Source of the DNA: a virus
Length of the DNA stretch: 64,000 bases
Reading direction: 5' to 3' (one strand)
Virus record (IMG/VR): IMGVR_UViG_3300037337_000032
Span: 1-64,000 of that record
Numbering within the stretch: position 1 is the stretch's first letter; every line of letters starts with the position of its first letter. The notes beneath the pieces are model-generated. The model ran no database searches, was not told where the DNA came from, and saw only the letters and a program-made list of their open reading frames with translations. Positions 41,217-50,415 of this stretch are shown piece by piece. Both the position numbers and the translations under genes were made by a program.

Positions 41217-41247
41217 GAAAAACCCCTTGGCTTTTGACCAAAGGGTT
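41217..41247 (-). terminator. Terminator after the tail tube gene
   Basis: AACCCTTTGG pairs with CCAAGGGGTT (10 bp with one G-T, 41221-41247 on the plus strand), then TTTTTC on the minus strand. Confidence 0.88.
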
Positions 41248-41272
41248 TATTCGTAAGTTATCTGTGCAAGTA

Positions 41273-42478
41273 TTAAGCAGCAGAATCTTGGATTTGAATT
41301 GTAGTTGCAACTAAACCTGCACTAGTTACATCGTTAAGTAAAGCTTGGAAACTGGTAGATGCGATAATACCGAGTTCGCCGTCATCTTTGGTGAAGCTAC
41401 TTAGTTTGACTTTAGGCAGTGTAAAAGTAACGAAGTCAGCAGCAGGGCTACTGTCTACAGTTACGCTAAGTACGATAGCAACAGGTGTTTCACTGTTGAA
41501 GTAACTACGGAAAGTTGAATCTTGGAAGTAAACACTTAGATTGCCAGTAACACGGATACGACCAGTGAAAATCTCAGCAATTGAATTAGAACCTACTGCT
41601 GTTGCATTCTCTGTTGCACGTTCGATTGAAAAGTCAGCAGAAGTTACCAAAGCAACAGGAGCGCCATCTACAAGCATGATACCGTTAACAGCAGCAAAAA
41701 TACCATTGGAATTCTGTGCAGTTGGTGAAGTAAAGTACTGAGTTGAACCTGTTTGTGCTAGGTCTTTACCTGCAAATCCGAAGTCTAGTGTAGTTAAGCC
41801 GGTAGCAGGTAGTTGAACAGCCATGCTGTTTATTTTCATACCCGTATAAACTTCAGATTGAGCAATATCGGAGTAGAACTCTTCTACTGTATATGAATCA
41901 TCTGTATGGCCTGAAGCAGGGACGAAGGTTTGCTTTCCTGGCGCAACTAGTGTCACAGCAGATGCAGTAACCTGTGCGGTCATTGTAGAGCTATTTAGAG
42001 GCACTACAGTTAAGTTTGTAGCTGTAATTGCAGCGACTAGCAAGTTCTTTGCATTGTCTGAGGTAGCTGTTAAACCACTAGCACGGACAATCATACCTAC
42101 ACGAACACCATCAGTTAACCATGAACCTGATGCACGAACAAGTTCGTAAGTACCAGTAGTAGAAGTAACTGTTACTTGAGCAGAAGCGCCTAGACTAACA
42201 GAAGTAAAATCACGGCCACTAATAGAACCCATGAAATCAGAGTAAGTTAAAGCAGATAACTCACCATTCAGAGAACCTTCAGCGGAACGTACGCCATGCC
42301 GAAAGTCAGAGACTTGCCGATCTGTGCGAATCTCACCAGACTCATAGGCTTCTTTTACTAAGTTAAAACTTGCAGTTACACGGCGAAGTAATTTAGCGGA
42401 TGTTGCACCGGCTACAGTGCCCCAAGTACTTTCTTTCTTGTAAGCAACAACTTTCGATGTACCTTTTGAAATTGGCAT
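41273..42478 (-). CDS. Major tail tube protein
   Basis: 401 aa. It begins MPISKGTSKVVAYKKESTWG, with the KESTWGT motif common to phage tail tube proteins. Then GEIRTDRQVSDFRHG, LNGELSALTYSDFMGS and a Thr/Ser-rich inserted region (about 95-190) that may be an Ig-like surface domain. Strong transcription is implied by a terminator right after it, as for tube genes generally. AAGGAAAATA precedes the ATG. Confidence 0.85.
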   Translation of the reverse strand: MPISKGTSKVVAYKKESTWGTVAGATSAKLLRRVTASFNLVKEAYESGEIRTDRQVSDFRHGVRSAEGSLNGELSALTYSDFMGSISGRDFTSVSLGASAQVTVTSTTGTYELVRASGSWLTDGVRVGMIVRASGLTATSDNAKNLLVAAITATNLTVVPLNSSTMTAQVTASAVTLVAPGKQTFVPASGHTDDSYTVEEFYSDIAQSEVYTGMKINSMAVQLPATGLTTLDFGFAGKDLAQTGSTQYFTSPTAQNSNGIFAAVNGIMLVDGAPVALVTSADFSIERATENATAVGSNSIAEIFTGRIRVTGNLSVYFQDSTFRSYFNSETPVAIVLSVTVDSSPAADFVTFTLPKVKLSSFTKDDGELGIIASTSFQALLNDVTSAGLVATTIQIQDSAA

Positions 42479-42543
42479 ATTATTTTCCTTAATTTAAATT
42501 TTCAACATTTGCAAATGTACTGATTTAGGTTCAGCAACCTTGA

Positions 42544-42951
42544 TTAGTATGAGTATACTTCTGCAACTAATTGAATTAGTACAGGGCAGATCACTCTTTC
42601 AGATACAATAGTATTACCTGCAATTTGCGGTGTTTTTAGCACATGTATCTTTACATTATCTTCTTCTAGTACTAAACCTTTTGCAAAGTGATTGCGAACA
42701 AGTTCAGCCTGTGTAATAACTTCAGAAGTACCTTTGTTAGCAGAACCTACAATAAACACCTGTAGAGTTACTCTTTCACGGTGGAAGCCTACGCCTAGCA
42801 CAGGATCCTCTGGGGCTTGAATTGTAAATTGAACTCTTTGATATATTGAAGCAGTAGGCTCAAAACTAACTCCCTCCCATGCTGTAGCTAAAGTAGGAGT
42901 CAAAGCAAGTAGCCTACGTTCAGCTGCTCTTTTAATTTGTATAATTGCCAT
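42544..42951 (-). CDS. Tail terminator-like protein (DUF4128 type)
   Basis: 135 aa. AAERRLLALTPTLATAWEGV followed by FTIQAPEDPVLGVGFHRERVTLQVF is the layout of gpU-type tail terminators, which cap the tail tube and join it to the head. Start shares a base with the neighbour's stop. A 14-bp perfect palindrome, ACATTTGCAAATGT, lies at 42505-42518 between this gene and the tail tube gene. Confidence 0.7.
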   Translation of the reverse strand: MAIIQIKRAAERRLLALTPTLATAWEGVSFEPTASIYQRVQFTIQAPEDPVLGVGFHRERVTLQVFIVGSANKGTSEVITQAELVRNHFAKGLVLEEDNVKIHVLKTPQIAGNTIVSERVICPVLIQLVAEVYSY

Positions 42952-43442
42952 TAACTTTCCTTATAATAATCGTCAAGATGTAATTGATATGTTCTCATGA
43001 CGGAATCAAGTGTAGGCTGCATTATTGGTTGATTTTTATTGTACCTATCAAAATTCTTCTCAAGTTCAATAATATAAGGTCCAAAGTTACTGATCATTAT
43101 AGTTTCACCTAGCTTATAATCATTTAAGTCTGATTTTATAAGTGAAGATGCCATATCGTCAGAACTGTCTCCGTATAGTGCTTGCATCTCAAGAGTGCCA
43201 TCTGTAGATACTCTCCAAGAACCTTTAGCAAAACCTTCTATAGGCTCTAGACCGATTAATTGTTGTCGCCTCAAGTACAGATCTTCCCACTTAACTGAAT
43301 CACCGATAGGAGTATTATCTATTGCGGTTACCGCTACAATGTATGAGAATTTCTCCACCATACCTTGCATCTTTCTGGTAGCTTCTTCGTGGAAGTCTTT
43401 TAAGCTTTTCTCTAGTGCAGAGGTATTTACTGATATTTGCAT
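42951..43442 (-). CDS. Head-tail joining / minor tail protein (gpZ, HK97 gp10-like)
   Basis: 163 aa. N-terminal helix LEKSLKDFHEEATRKMQGMV then AVTAIDNTPIGDSVKW and GFAKGSWRVSTDG, the arrangement of the HK97 gp10 family, which sits in the neck. GPYIIELE is a typical late motif (GxxAxxLExG equivalents). Role inferred from family and order. Confidence 0.7.
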   Translation of the reverse strand: MQISVNTSALEKSLKDFHEEATRKMQGMVEKFSYIVAVTAIDNTPIGDSVKWEDLYLRRQQLIGLEPIEGFAKGSWRVSTDGTLEMQALYGDSSDDMASSLIKSDLNDYKLGETIMISNFGPYIIELEKNFDRYNKNQPIMQPTLDSVMRTYQLHLDDYYKES

Positions 43443-43444
43443 TA

Positions 43445-43801
43445 CTAACTCTTTACGGCTAATATCTTATATAGAATTATCAGACCATCTGCAGCGTGTT
43501 CAGTTATTGAGTCTATAGTATAAGTAGTAGAATCAAGTGTTATCTTATCTTTAACAGCAGGTGTAAACGCTAGATTATTATTTGCTAGATGAAAAAGAGC
43601 AGAATCTCTTCCAATCATATTCGGAAAGTTATACTGATTAGCTCTTACGTGCTTCTTGTACATTATAAGTTGATAGCTAGTTTCCGTGTTGCTTGTAGAA
43701 CTTGTCTCAACATCATAATAACCTTCTTGAACTGCAATATAAGTACAAATTTTACCATGTTGATTTAATGCCTTAACTGTAAGAGCTAAATATCTATCCA
43801 T
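43445..43801 (-). CDS. Head closure / connector protein
   Basis: 118 aa. Beta-rich with TYTIDSITEHAADGLIILYKI at the end, as in small head-closure proteins that follow the first connector gene. No diagnostic motif; called by position between connector and gp10-like genes. Confidence 0.55.
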   Translation of the reverse strand: MDRYLALTVKALNQHGKICTYIAVQEGYYDVETSSTSNTETSYQLIMYKKHVRANQYNFPNMIGRDSALFHLANNNLAFTPAVKDKITLDSTTYTIDSITEHAADGLIILYKILAVKS

Positions 43802-43814
43802 ATACTTCCTTCAG

Positions 43815-44243
43815 TTAAATGCCAAACGAACCAAACCGTGAAGGGTAAGAAGGATTAGTCCTTGAGGTGTAGTACGTATCAGATGGTTGTTTAATTATAT
43901 TATTATCTAAGTTAGCATCATTAGCTCTCATATCGTCCTTAGATATACCGCCTGCATACCCTTGAATCTTATCATACATAGAATTAAGACCTGGACTCTT
44001 AATATATAATTGCAATGCCTGCATATAGTTCTTTGCAGCTGAGGATCCTTTAATACTAAAAATATCTACAGTTTCATCAGTACGCATAGAAAGCTTTAGA
44101 AGAATACTCTTAGCTGAATCCATAGAAGCTCGTTGGATATTCCAATCGTGCTTACCCAAGAAATATGTATACTCGTCATCTGACATAATTGGAAACTCAG
44201 TCGAAACGTCCCCAAGCTCTATTCTCAATGCATGTATTGTCAT
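43815..44243 (-). CDS. Head-tail connector protein
   Basis: 142 aa. Helical N-terminal half with RIELGDVSTEFPIMSDDEYT and helices to about 90 fits the HK97 gp6-like adaptor fold; the C-terminal part is Ser/Tyr/Asn-rich and probably flexible. First gene after the capsid terminator, under a promoter with a long repeated leader. Confidence 0.6.
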   Translation of the reverse strand: MTIHALRIELGDVSTEFPIMSDDEYTYFLGKHDWNIQRASMDSAKSILLKLSMRTDETVDIFSIKGSSAAKNYMQALQLYIKSPGLNSMYDKIQGYAGGISKDDMRANDANLDNNIIKQPSDTYYTSRTNPSYPSRFGSFGI

Positions 44244-44281
44244 AGTGTATGTCCTTTAGTGTAGCTAACATAAAAACTGAA

Positions 44282-44366
44282 ATAGTAACATCTAAGTATT
44301 TAAGTACTATAGCGTAATCTAAGTAATTAAAAAGACTATAGCGTAGTCTGTAAACTTAATAGTACT
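44282..44366. repeat. Degenerate about 29-bp tandem repeats, copy 2
   Basis: Units start at 44282 (ATAGTAACATCTAAGT), 44309 (ATAGCGTAATCTAAGT) and 44338 (ATAGCGTAGTCTGTAA), spaced 27-29 bp. They share ATAGCGTAATCT with the repeats at 25395. They lie in the leader between the promoter at 44369 and the connector gene. Confidence 0.65.
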
Positions 44367-44368
44367 AT

Positions 44369-44397
44369 AATATAACAATACTAATGCTATATTTCAA
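44369..44397 (-). promoter_or_regulatory. Promoter of the connector / tail tube block
   Basis: Minus strand -35 TTGAAA (44392-44397), 17-nt spacer, -10 TATATT (44369-44374). Just downstream of the capsid terminator. Confidence 0.65.
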
Positions 44398-44406
44398 TTC
44401 TTATGT

Positions 44407-44427
44407 TAGAAACCCGCCGAAGCGGGA
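44407..44427 (-). terminator. Terminator after the major capsid gene
   Basis: Minus strand CCCGC-TTCG-GCGGG then TTTCT. A stable UUCG tetraloop caps a 5-bp GC stem. Confidence 0.9.
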
Positions 44428-44445
44428 ATCTAAATTAACTAGCTA

Positions 44446-45459
44446 TTAGTTGCTTGAAAACAAACGAACTAGAGCTTGTGGGCGGCGAACTAGGTTCAAA
44501 AAGTTAGATTCGGTTTGAATCTCAATCTGGCTACCTTTAGGATCGCGGAAAGTGAAAGCATAAGCCTCTTCACCGATGGTGTTAACAAAGTCAAACTTGT
44601 TAGCAGGTGAAAAGTAGCTGATGAACATGTCGCTAGTACCTAGTGGCATTGCGTAAGCATCGCCAGCAGGGATTAGAACAGCACCATTGTAAGAACCACG
44701 GTATTCAATGTACTCAACACCGCCATGAGTAAAACGACGGTATAGACCAGAGCCTAGACGCTGACGTAGTGGCTCTTGAGTGCTAGAGTAGTACTTGTAA
44801 GCTTCTTTGACGCCAGCTTGAGTAATTAGCTTACCGAAGAAACCAGGTGAGCAAAGGACAGTTACATTACTTACGTTCTCACCAGAGAGGATGTTATCCT
44901 GAATGTGAGCGATAGCCTCTTCGGACTTACCGAGGACATCCGTACTTGTAGTGCCTAGTACGAAGTCAACCTCTTTGCGGGTAACACCAAAGTCTGTGTA
45001 GTAGTTACCAGCAACAGTACCGTTAGGAGCATAGATAGCACCAGTGGTAATGGCAAAGCAACGGGCAGCTTCTAGTGTAGCAGCGTGGCTACGGCGAATA
45101 CGCTCTAGCTTACGTGCAATAACAGCAGCTTCAGTTTCAGATTGATCTGGAGAGCCATAAGCACGCTTGCCTTGGACGTCTTCAGGCTTGATTGCGTCAT
45201 CAAGTGGAAAGTGCGGGATAGCAAATGAACGTAGAGCACGGGTGTCATCTTTGTTTACGTTGTTACGCTCACCACGGACTTTATCGGTAACTAGGCCGAG
45301 AGTACCTTGGCTGGATTCAACGGTAATGCTGTGCTGGGCTACACCTTCATTACGGAAAATTCCGAGTTCGTTGACTAGACCCCATGTGTTTGGAACTAGG
45401 AGTAGTTCTTCGGTATAGTCTACGAGTTCAAATGGTTTTTCAAAACTGCGAGTTTGCAT
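44446..45459 (-). CDS. Major capsid protein (lambda gpE-like)
   Basis: 337 aa. HK97-fold capsid family E: ELLLVPNTWGLVNELGIF, VESSQGTLGLV, RSFAIPHFPLDDAIKPEDVQ (a gpE-type F-x-x-PH-x-P-x-D block), and VRRPQALVRLFSSN at the end. The spaced decoration gene upstream fits lambda order (D then E). A GC-rich terminator follows it. Ribosome site AAGGAAAT. Confidence 0.92.
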   Translation of the reverse strand: MQTRSFEKPFELVDYTEELLLVPNTWGLVNELGIFRNEGVAQHSITVESSQGTLGLVTDKVRGERNNVNKDDTRALRSFAIPHFPLDDAIKPEDVQGKRAYGSPDQSETEAAVIARKLERIRRSHAATLEAARCFAITTGAIYAPNGTVAGNYYTDFGVTRKEVDFVLGTTSTDVLGKSEEAIAHIQDNILSGENVSNVTVLCSPGFFGKLITQAGVKEAYKYYSSTQEPLRQRLGSGLYRRFTHGGVEYIEYRGSYNGAVLIPAGDAYAMPLGTSDMFISYFSPANKFDFVNTIGEEAYAFTFRDPKGSQIEIQTESNFLNLVRRPQALVRLFSSN

Positions 45460-45497
45460 TATAATTTCCTTGTTTTATTATTAATATACGTTAGCTA

Positions 45498-45893
45498 TTA
45501 AACTGCATCGTTGCTAAGAATACCCTTAGCATCGAAAGCAGCATATACGGCAGCTTTTTCTGAGTCTAGGTTATAACTTGCATCTAGAATTAGACCAGCT
45601 TTAGATACGATAGCAGCACCGCGAACTAAGCATAGAACTCCGGTGGCAGTAGCAGAAGCTACAGTTTTCTCGACCATTACGATTGCATCAGCTACTTGCG
45701 AGCCATCGCTAGCAGTCTGAACTGCAATTTTATATGTACCGTCTGCGGTGACTTTACCTAAGACAGTACCAGGGACTAGGGCAGCGGCAGTACCGTTGTA
45801 GGTAACTACGAGGCGGCAATAACCTGCTTCTGGGAATAACTCTTGTTTGACTACGTTTGAAAGACGAGCGGCTTCTGTTGCGATTAGTGGCAT
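45498..45893 (-). CDS. Head decoration protein (gpD-like)
   Basis: 131 aa. Ala/Val-rich beta protein with LVPGTVLGKVTADGTYKI, AIVMVEKTVASATATG and VRGAAIVSKAGLIL, the pattern of trimeric decoration proteins that stabilise expanded heads. Directly upstream of the capsid gene. AAAAGGAAAAT precedes the start. Confidence 0.85.
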   Translation of the reverse strand: MPLIATEAARLSNVVKQELFPEAGYCRLVVTYNGTAAALVPGTVLGKVTADGTYKIAVQTASDGSQVADAIVMVEKTVASATATGVLCLVRGAAIVSKAGLILDASYNLDSEKAAVYAAFDAKGILSNDAV

Positions 45894-45910
45894 TATATTT
45901 TCCTTTTAAT

Positions 45911-47161
45911 TTACTTAGCTTGCTTTGCTTGCTTGGCTTTTAACAGTCTAGCTACAGCAGATTCTTTACTGGAGGCTTCTTCAGTAGAAGCACCTTTTTC
46001 TACAAACATATCAGAAGATTCTACAACTTGCATGATTGCTTCAATAGCAAGAACAAATGCAGTAAAATCATCTTCAGATTCTAGTGTCAAACCTGCCTTA
46101 GCGATTGCTTGAACTTTGCTTTCGTCTTTTACGATAGCTTTAATTTTTTCAGTTTTTGCCTTGTTGATAGCTTCTTTTTTATCAGCTTCAAATTTAGCAA
46201 TAGTATCCAAGGCTTTTTGTAGTTGTACTTTTTGCTCTTCTAGAGCTTTTTGCACAAGTTCAAACTGAGCTTTTTCTACAGTTTCGACTTTCAATTCGTC
46301 ATCCATCTTAGATTTCTCCAATTCTTCTTTGTTAACAGAGGTAGACACCCCTTGGCTTGTCTCAACGCTAGCGTTTGTTGAGGTATCATTATCTTCTGCA
46401 AAAGCAGTAGGTTTAGATTCTGTATCTAGAGACTTCTGTACTTTAGTAAGTGTAGAAGATTTGTGACCTACACGAACATCCGTAGGTTTATCATCTCTAT
46501 AAAGTCTAATCAACGTAGCAGGATTATCTTCAGTTCCTTTTACGCTAAAACTTGTATTGGGTACTTTGATTGTTCCGTCTTGTACAATCTTTTCAATCTT
46601 ACCAGTAGCTCTACCACCACTGGAGTTCCATGAAACCATATCACCAACTTTTGGTTTATATGCTTTTTCTAATTTGTCAAATGCTTTTTCGATCAAAGCT
46701 TGATCATTTAATAGTGCTAAGTATTCGTTTTCATCCAACTCAGATAGAACTTGTGAAAGACTCTCAGCACCGTAAGCAGACTTCATTACCTCGTAAGATT
46801 CTAACCTAGACTGAATGTAATCTTCATGATCTGCATTAGACATCATAGCACCATCAGACATCTTATGCATCGGTTCGTAACCCATCATAAGAGCTAGTAC
46901 TTCTGCATCGTCTCCATATAAAGAGAAAAACCTACGAAGAAAATCTGGTAGCTCCATTGTAACGCGAACTTGTTGCATCTTTTGCACAAACTCTTCGCTG
47001 AAATTACTGGCCTTTAATACAAGCTTATAGTCTGCACCAGAAGCAGGACCACCTTGATCTTTAGATACAAGAGCAATATGTGAACCTTCTGCACTAAAAT
47101 CGATATTACTTAGTTTGCGCTTAGTCTTAATTGTCTTTTGCGTTGTTTCCAATGTTTGCAT
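45911..47161 (-). CDS. Capsid scaffold-like protein with a Tudor-like (DUF2945) domain
   Basis: 416 aa. Residues about 165-240 (YKPKVGDMVSWNSSGGRATG ... NTSFSVKGTEDNPATLIRLY ... VGHKSSTL) match the DUF2945 / hypervirulence Tudor-like domain, which appears in phage prohead proteins. The rest is helical; a long charged coiled coil covers about 270-350 (ALEEQKVQLQKALDTIAKFE), typical of scaffolds, and a Lys-rich tail ends KAKQAKQAK. It lies between the protease and decoration genes, the expected scaffold place. Confidence 0.75.
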   Translation of the reverse strand: MQTLETTQKTIKTKRKLSNIDFSAEGSHIALVSKDQGGPASGADYKLVLKASNFSEEFVQKMQQVRVTMELPDFLRRFFSLYGDDAEVLALMMGYEPMHKMSDGAMMSNADHEDYIQSRLESYEVMKSAYGAESLSQVLSELDENEYLALLNDQALIEKAFDKLEKAYKPKVGDMVSWNSSGGRATGKIEKIVQDGTIKVPNTSFSVKGTEDNPATLIRLYRDDKPTDVRVGHKSSTLTKVQKSLDTESKPTAFAEDNDTSTNASVETSQGVSTSVNKEELEKSKMDDELKVETVEKAQFELVQKALEEQKVQLQKALDTIAKFEADKKEAINKAKTEKIKAIVKDESKVQAIAKAGLTLESEDDFTAFVLAIEAIMQVVESSDMFVEKGASTEEASSKESAVARLLKAKQAKQAK

Positions 47162-47175
47162 TGTATTCCTTTATG

Positions 47176-47937
47176 TTATTCATCTGCGTCTTCGACATTA
47201 GCCAAAGCACCGATAGATATACCTGTAATTTCATCATCTTTAATCATCTGCCAGAGAGTGTCATCGTGTACTTGCAAGGTAATTAGCCATGTGCTTTTCT
47301 TGACGAACTGTCCGTTTAATGTCATGTCACAAGCAGCTAAGTAAGATTCAATAATATCAAAAGTATCTGTCATAACTAAATGAAACAAGTTAGCTCTCAT
47401 CATGGACTTATTAAAGGACTCTTTAGCCTTACGAACTTCTTCTTCTGATGTATAATCTCCATGAAGATCTGTGTGATCTGGGAGCATTGCTACATAAGTA
47501 ACCTGCTTCAATTCTTCCTCTAAAGCCTTAACTACAGTTAATTTACTGCTGTCATGCACATAAGAACCGCCGGAGCTTTTTGTCAACTCTTCTTGCTTTA
47601 ATATTCTTCTAGACCAAGCTACACCTGCAGAGCCACCCCAAAGTAGCCAAGCAATTGTTCCTGCTGTGGGGCCACCATCCTGCATTTTCTTTTCAGGTTT
47701 GTAGTTTTTCTCATGCCTACTGAAGAAAGCTGACATTCTTTTAACAGTATCTAGGCTTAGATTACCATTAATTATATCTCTTGCTCTGGCTACGCCAGAA
47801 CCTACACCTTCTTCTTTAGCCTGAGATGCATCTAAACCACCGCGAGAGTATTTCTCTCTCATGGTTAGCCCGCGCTTTGCATTATTCTTCATTGCATCGG
47901 TGGGAGAAAAGCTTTTAGCTTTATAAATTGTTTCCAT
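47176..47937 (-). CDS. Prohead protease, XkdF-type domain with N-terminal phage domain
   Basis: 253 aa. The N-terminal part (MKNNAKRGLTMREKYSRGGL ... VARARDIINGNLSLDTVKRM ... FFSRHEKN ... TIAWLLWGGSAGVAW) is a known phage module. From about 148 the sequence resembles XkdF, a putative serine protease: VAMLPDHTDLHGDYTSEEEV, HLVMTDTFDIIESYLA, KKSTWLITLQV and GISIGALAN. It would cut scaffold and capsid precursors during head maturation. Promoter directly upstream. Confidence 0.78.
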   Translation of the reverse strand: METIYKAKSFSPTDAMKNNAKRGLTMREKYSRGGLDASQAKEEGVGSGVARARDIINGNLSLDTVKRMSAFFSRHEKNYKPEKKMQDGGPTAGTIAWLLWGGSAGVAWSRRILKQEELTKSSGGSYVHDSSKLTVVKALEEELKQVTYVAMLPDHTDLHGDYTSEEEVRKAKESFNKSMMRANLFHLVMTDTFDIIESYLAACDMTLNGQFVKKSTWLITLQVHDDTLWQMIKDDEITGISIGALANVEDADE

Positions 47938-47967
47938 ATTATCCCTATTTAACGCAATATAAAAATT

Positions 47968-47996
47968 ATTATATCACAATTTTACTAGAAAATCAA
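47968..47996 (-). promoter_or_regulatory. Promoter of the head gene block
   Basis: Minus strand -35 TTGATT (47991-47996), 17-nt spacer, extended -10 TGA-TATAAT (47968-47973). 31 nt before the protease gene. Confidence 0.8.
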
Positions 47997-48006
47997 GTAT
48001 AATAAA

Positions 48007-49008
48007 TTAAACTGCAATTAGTTTTGATATTAATTCTTCTAACTTATTGATTCTTTGCTCTTGTTCTAAGATTCGCTTAGATAATGCTATGGTTGAAACT
48101 AGTGCTGCATTTCCATAAGCTACCGATAGCCCTCCATTTTCATCCTCAAGCACTGAATTTGGAAGTACTTTTTGTAGTGCTTGGGCAGATACTCCATCTT
48201 GTGTTATAGCGACATCTAATCTATCGTAAGTGCCGTGTTTAACTCCAGACAGCTGTATAATAAAGTCTTCAGGTAAATCTCTCCAATTTGTCTTAATACG
48301 TTCATCAGAATTTGCAGTTATATTACCGCCGCAAGTTAAGTTAGTTCCATTAAAAACTAAATTGGCAGATCCTGCCATCGTTCCTGCGTTGTTGTAAGCT
48401 ACCTGAGTTGTAGTTCCAATTACTGAACCACCTAGCGCAGCAGTTGTTACAGCTGTCACTCGACCTTTGGCGTCTACAGTAACAACAGGTACTGCACCAG
48501 AACTACCATAGCTACCTGCAGTAACCCCAGACGCTGCTAGTGTAGCAATACCTGTTACGGCAGCACTACCGTTAAAACTGCCGCTAGTATAAGTAACATC
48601 TCCAGTTAAAGCGATTGTGCGGCCTGTCTGTAGATTAGTTGCAGTAGTTGCATTACCTGTAATACTAGCCGAGCTATCGATATAACCGGCTGGATTACTG
48701 CTATTGTAAGGAGTATAACCAAGAGCAGTAGTTACATTACTGCTATTAATTTCACTACGTATTGTAGCACTACTTTTATTTTCTACACTTCCAAGACCAA
48801 CGTCACTAGAAACAAGAGATACTTCTCCTGTTTTACCAGCAACTGAAGTAACAGTCCCCGTTAAGAACGAATCAATTGTTCCATTTGCTTTCTTAAAGTA
48901 CAACTTGCTATCGGCATAATTAATAGCTAACTCACCAAAATCTAAATCTCCGACTAAAGGTACTTTAGAGACTACGGATGATTTCTTTAATATAATTTTA
49001 CTTGACAT
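48007..49008 (-). CDS. Tail fibre with C-terminal S74 chaperone domain
   Basis: 333 aa from ATG 49008, with AAGGATTGCAA upstream. The start (SSKIILKKSSVVSKVPLVGD) is a virion attachment type, the middle has GTVTSVAGKTGEVSLVSSDVG and FNGSAAVTGIATLA repeats of fibres, and the C-terminal part begins NSDERIKTNWRDLP, the peptidase S74 pattern (Ser-Asp with downstream Lys), with a coiled coil (LEQEQRINKLEELISK). S74 domains help trimers form and then cut themselves off. Confidence 0.85.
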   Translation of the reverse strand: MSSKIILKKSSVVSKVPLVGDLDFGELAINYADSKLYFKKANGTIDSFLTGTVTSVAGKTGEVSLVSSDVGLGSVENKSSATIRSEINSSNVTTALGYTPYNSSNPAGYIDSSASITGNATTATNLQTGRTIALTGDVTYTSGSFNGSAAVTGIATLAASGVTAGSYGSSGAVPVVTVDAKGRVTAVTTAALGGSVIGTTTQVAYNNAGTMAGSANLVFNGTNLTCGGNITANSDERIKTNWRDLPEDFIIQLSGVKHGTYDRLDVAITQDGVSAQALQKVLPNSVLEDENGGLSVAYGNAALVSTIALSKRILEQEQRINKLEELISKLIAV

Positions 49009-49071
49009 TTGCAATCCTTAATAAAGGTAAAAAGAAAGGCTGTAAAAACCGCCTGTTATCTAGTAAATACT

Positions 49072-50403
49072 TTAGTATGTTCCACCGTCTACTTGAGATA
49101 TAGAAACCAAACCTGCTGTTACTGAAAAGTCAGTACTATCAAACTTAGAGAGACCTAGCACTGAAGTGCTTGCAGTTGGAATAGCACTTGAGCCAGCTGC
49201 AGTTACTAGCCCCTTAGCATTTACTGTAAAGTTAGGAACTGTTACTGAATTACCAAAACTCCCTACATTTCCGTTAACTGTAGTTAGAGTTAACGCAGCC
49301 GATACAGCAGCACTTCCATTTACAGCAGAAAGAGTAGCAGTAGCATCGCCAGTTAAGCTTAGATTACGTGCAGTTTGCCATGTTGTTGCAGTACTAGCAT
49401 TACCAACCAGAGCAGCATAAACAGTAGCTACATTTAGATTCTTATTTAAGTTCCAGCGATCATCTACACTTGAATAAGTTAAAGTCGCTGGTACAGTTGG
49501 GCCGATAATAGTTAAGCCACCACCATCAGCACCCGCTGCATCAACAGCATCTTTAGCTAATTCAATATTCTTGTCGCCTACAGCTACAGTAGTACTGTTT
49601 ACAGTAGTAGTAGTACCCTGTACAGTTAAGTTCCCTGTAATTACTGCATTGCCTGTTACATTGATATTAGCTGAAGTAATATCATCACTTGTAAAAGTAC
49701 CATTTACGTTTACGTTATTAAATACTACGTTACTTGTTGGAGCAACTTCTTGTCCAATCGCTAATGTTACAGTATTATTTGTAACTGTAGCAGCTACACC
49801 AGTTCCTCCTACAAAGGTTAGAGTATCTGTTAATAGGTTAACACTGTCTGTACCAGTACCTCCTGCAATGCTAAGGCTACTAGCTACGCTAGCTGTACTT
49901 ACAGCAGTTACTAGACCTTTAGCGTTCACAGTAACAATTGGTATTGTAGAAGCACTACCGTATGTGCCTATACTTGAGTTAACAGTAGCTAGGGTCAAAG
50001 CAGTAGAAAGATTTGAATTACCGTCTACAGCAGCAAAAGTTGCAACAGCATCTCCAGTTAATCCTAGACTACGTGCGTTTAACCATCTTGTAGTTGTGCT
50101 TGAGTTACCAAGCAACGCTGCAGTAATTACGTTAGCTGCAAAGTTGCCTGAAGCATCTCTCTTTACAATAGTACTTACTGTATTATCTGCAGTTCCAGCA
50201 TCAAGCATATCAGTATAGCGCTTACCGCCAATGATTGTGTGATTTACTGCATTACCTGAAGTCTCAGTACCAGTTCCTATGTATAATCTGTCGCCACCAT
50301 TTGAGCCATTATCCCCCAAAGAAGAGTAAGCTAGTACGCCCTGTCCTAAGACAGCAGGATTACCAGATACCTCTGATCGTTTGATTCTTAAAATTGAAGC
50401 CAT
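49072..50403 (-). CDS. Tail fibre / appendage protein with repeated motifs
   Basis: 443 aa. Several copies of VTVNAKGLVTAVS / FTVNAKGLVTAAG, TARNLSLTGDATATLSAVNG and ITGNLTVQGTTTTVNST are typical of phage fibre shafts and head/tail fibre proteins. N-terminal ASILRIKRSEVSGNPAVLGQ is a common phage tail domain. No enzymatic residues. It is next to the S74 fibre. Confidence 0.8.
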   Translation of the reverse strand: MASILRIKRSEVSGNPAVLGQGVLAYSSLGDNGSNGGDRLYIGTGTETSGNAVNHTIIGGKRYTDMLDAGTADNTVSTIVKRDASGNFAANVITAALLGNSSTTTRWLNARSLGLTGDAVATFAAVDGNSNLSTALTLATVNSSIGTYGSASTIPIVTVNAKGLVTAVSTASVASSLSIAGGTGTDSVNLLTDTLTFVGGTGVAATVTNNTVTLAIGQEVAPTSNVVFNNVNVNGTFTSDDITSANINVTGNAVITGNLTVQGTTTTVNSTTVAVGDKNIELAKDAVDAAGADGGGLTIIGPTVPATLTYSSVDDRWNLNKNLNVATVYAALVGNASTATTWQTARNLSLTGDATATLSAVNGSAAVSAALTLTTVNGNVGSFGNSVTVPNFTVNAKGLVTAAGSSAIPTASTSVLGLSKFDSTDFSVTAGLVSISQVDGGTY

Positions 50404-50415
50404 TATTTTCCTTGG

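Noticed and set aside
44290-44345. T7-like phage promoters (ACTATAG) in the repeats
   Set aside because: Only the short ACTATAG core matches; no single-subunit RNA polymerase gene is seen and normal sigma70 promoters are present.
49571-50218. Plus-strand frame of 215 aa opposite the tail fibre gene
   Set aside because: It is antisense to a gene with fibre repeats and a ribosome site, has no ribosome site of its own, and its composition mirrors the repeat gene.
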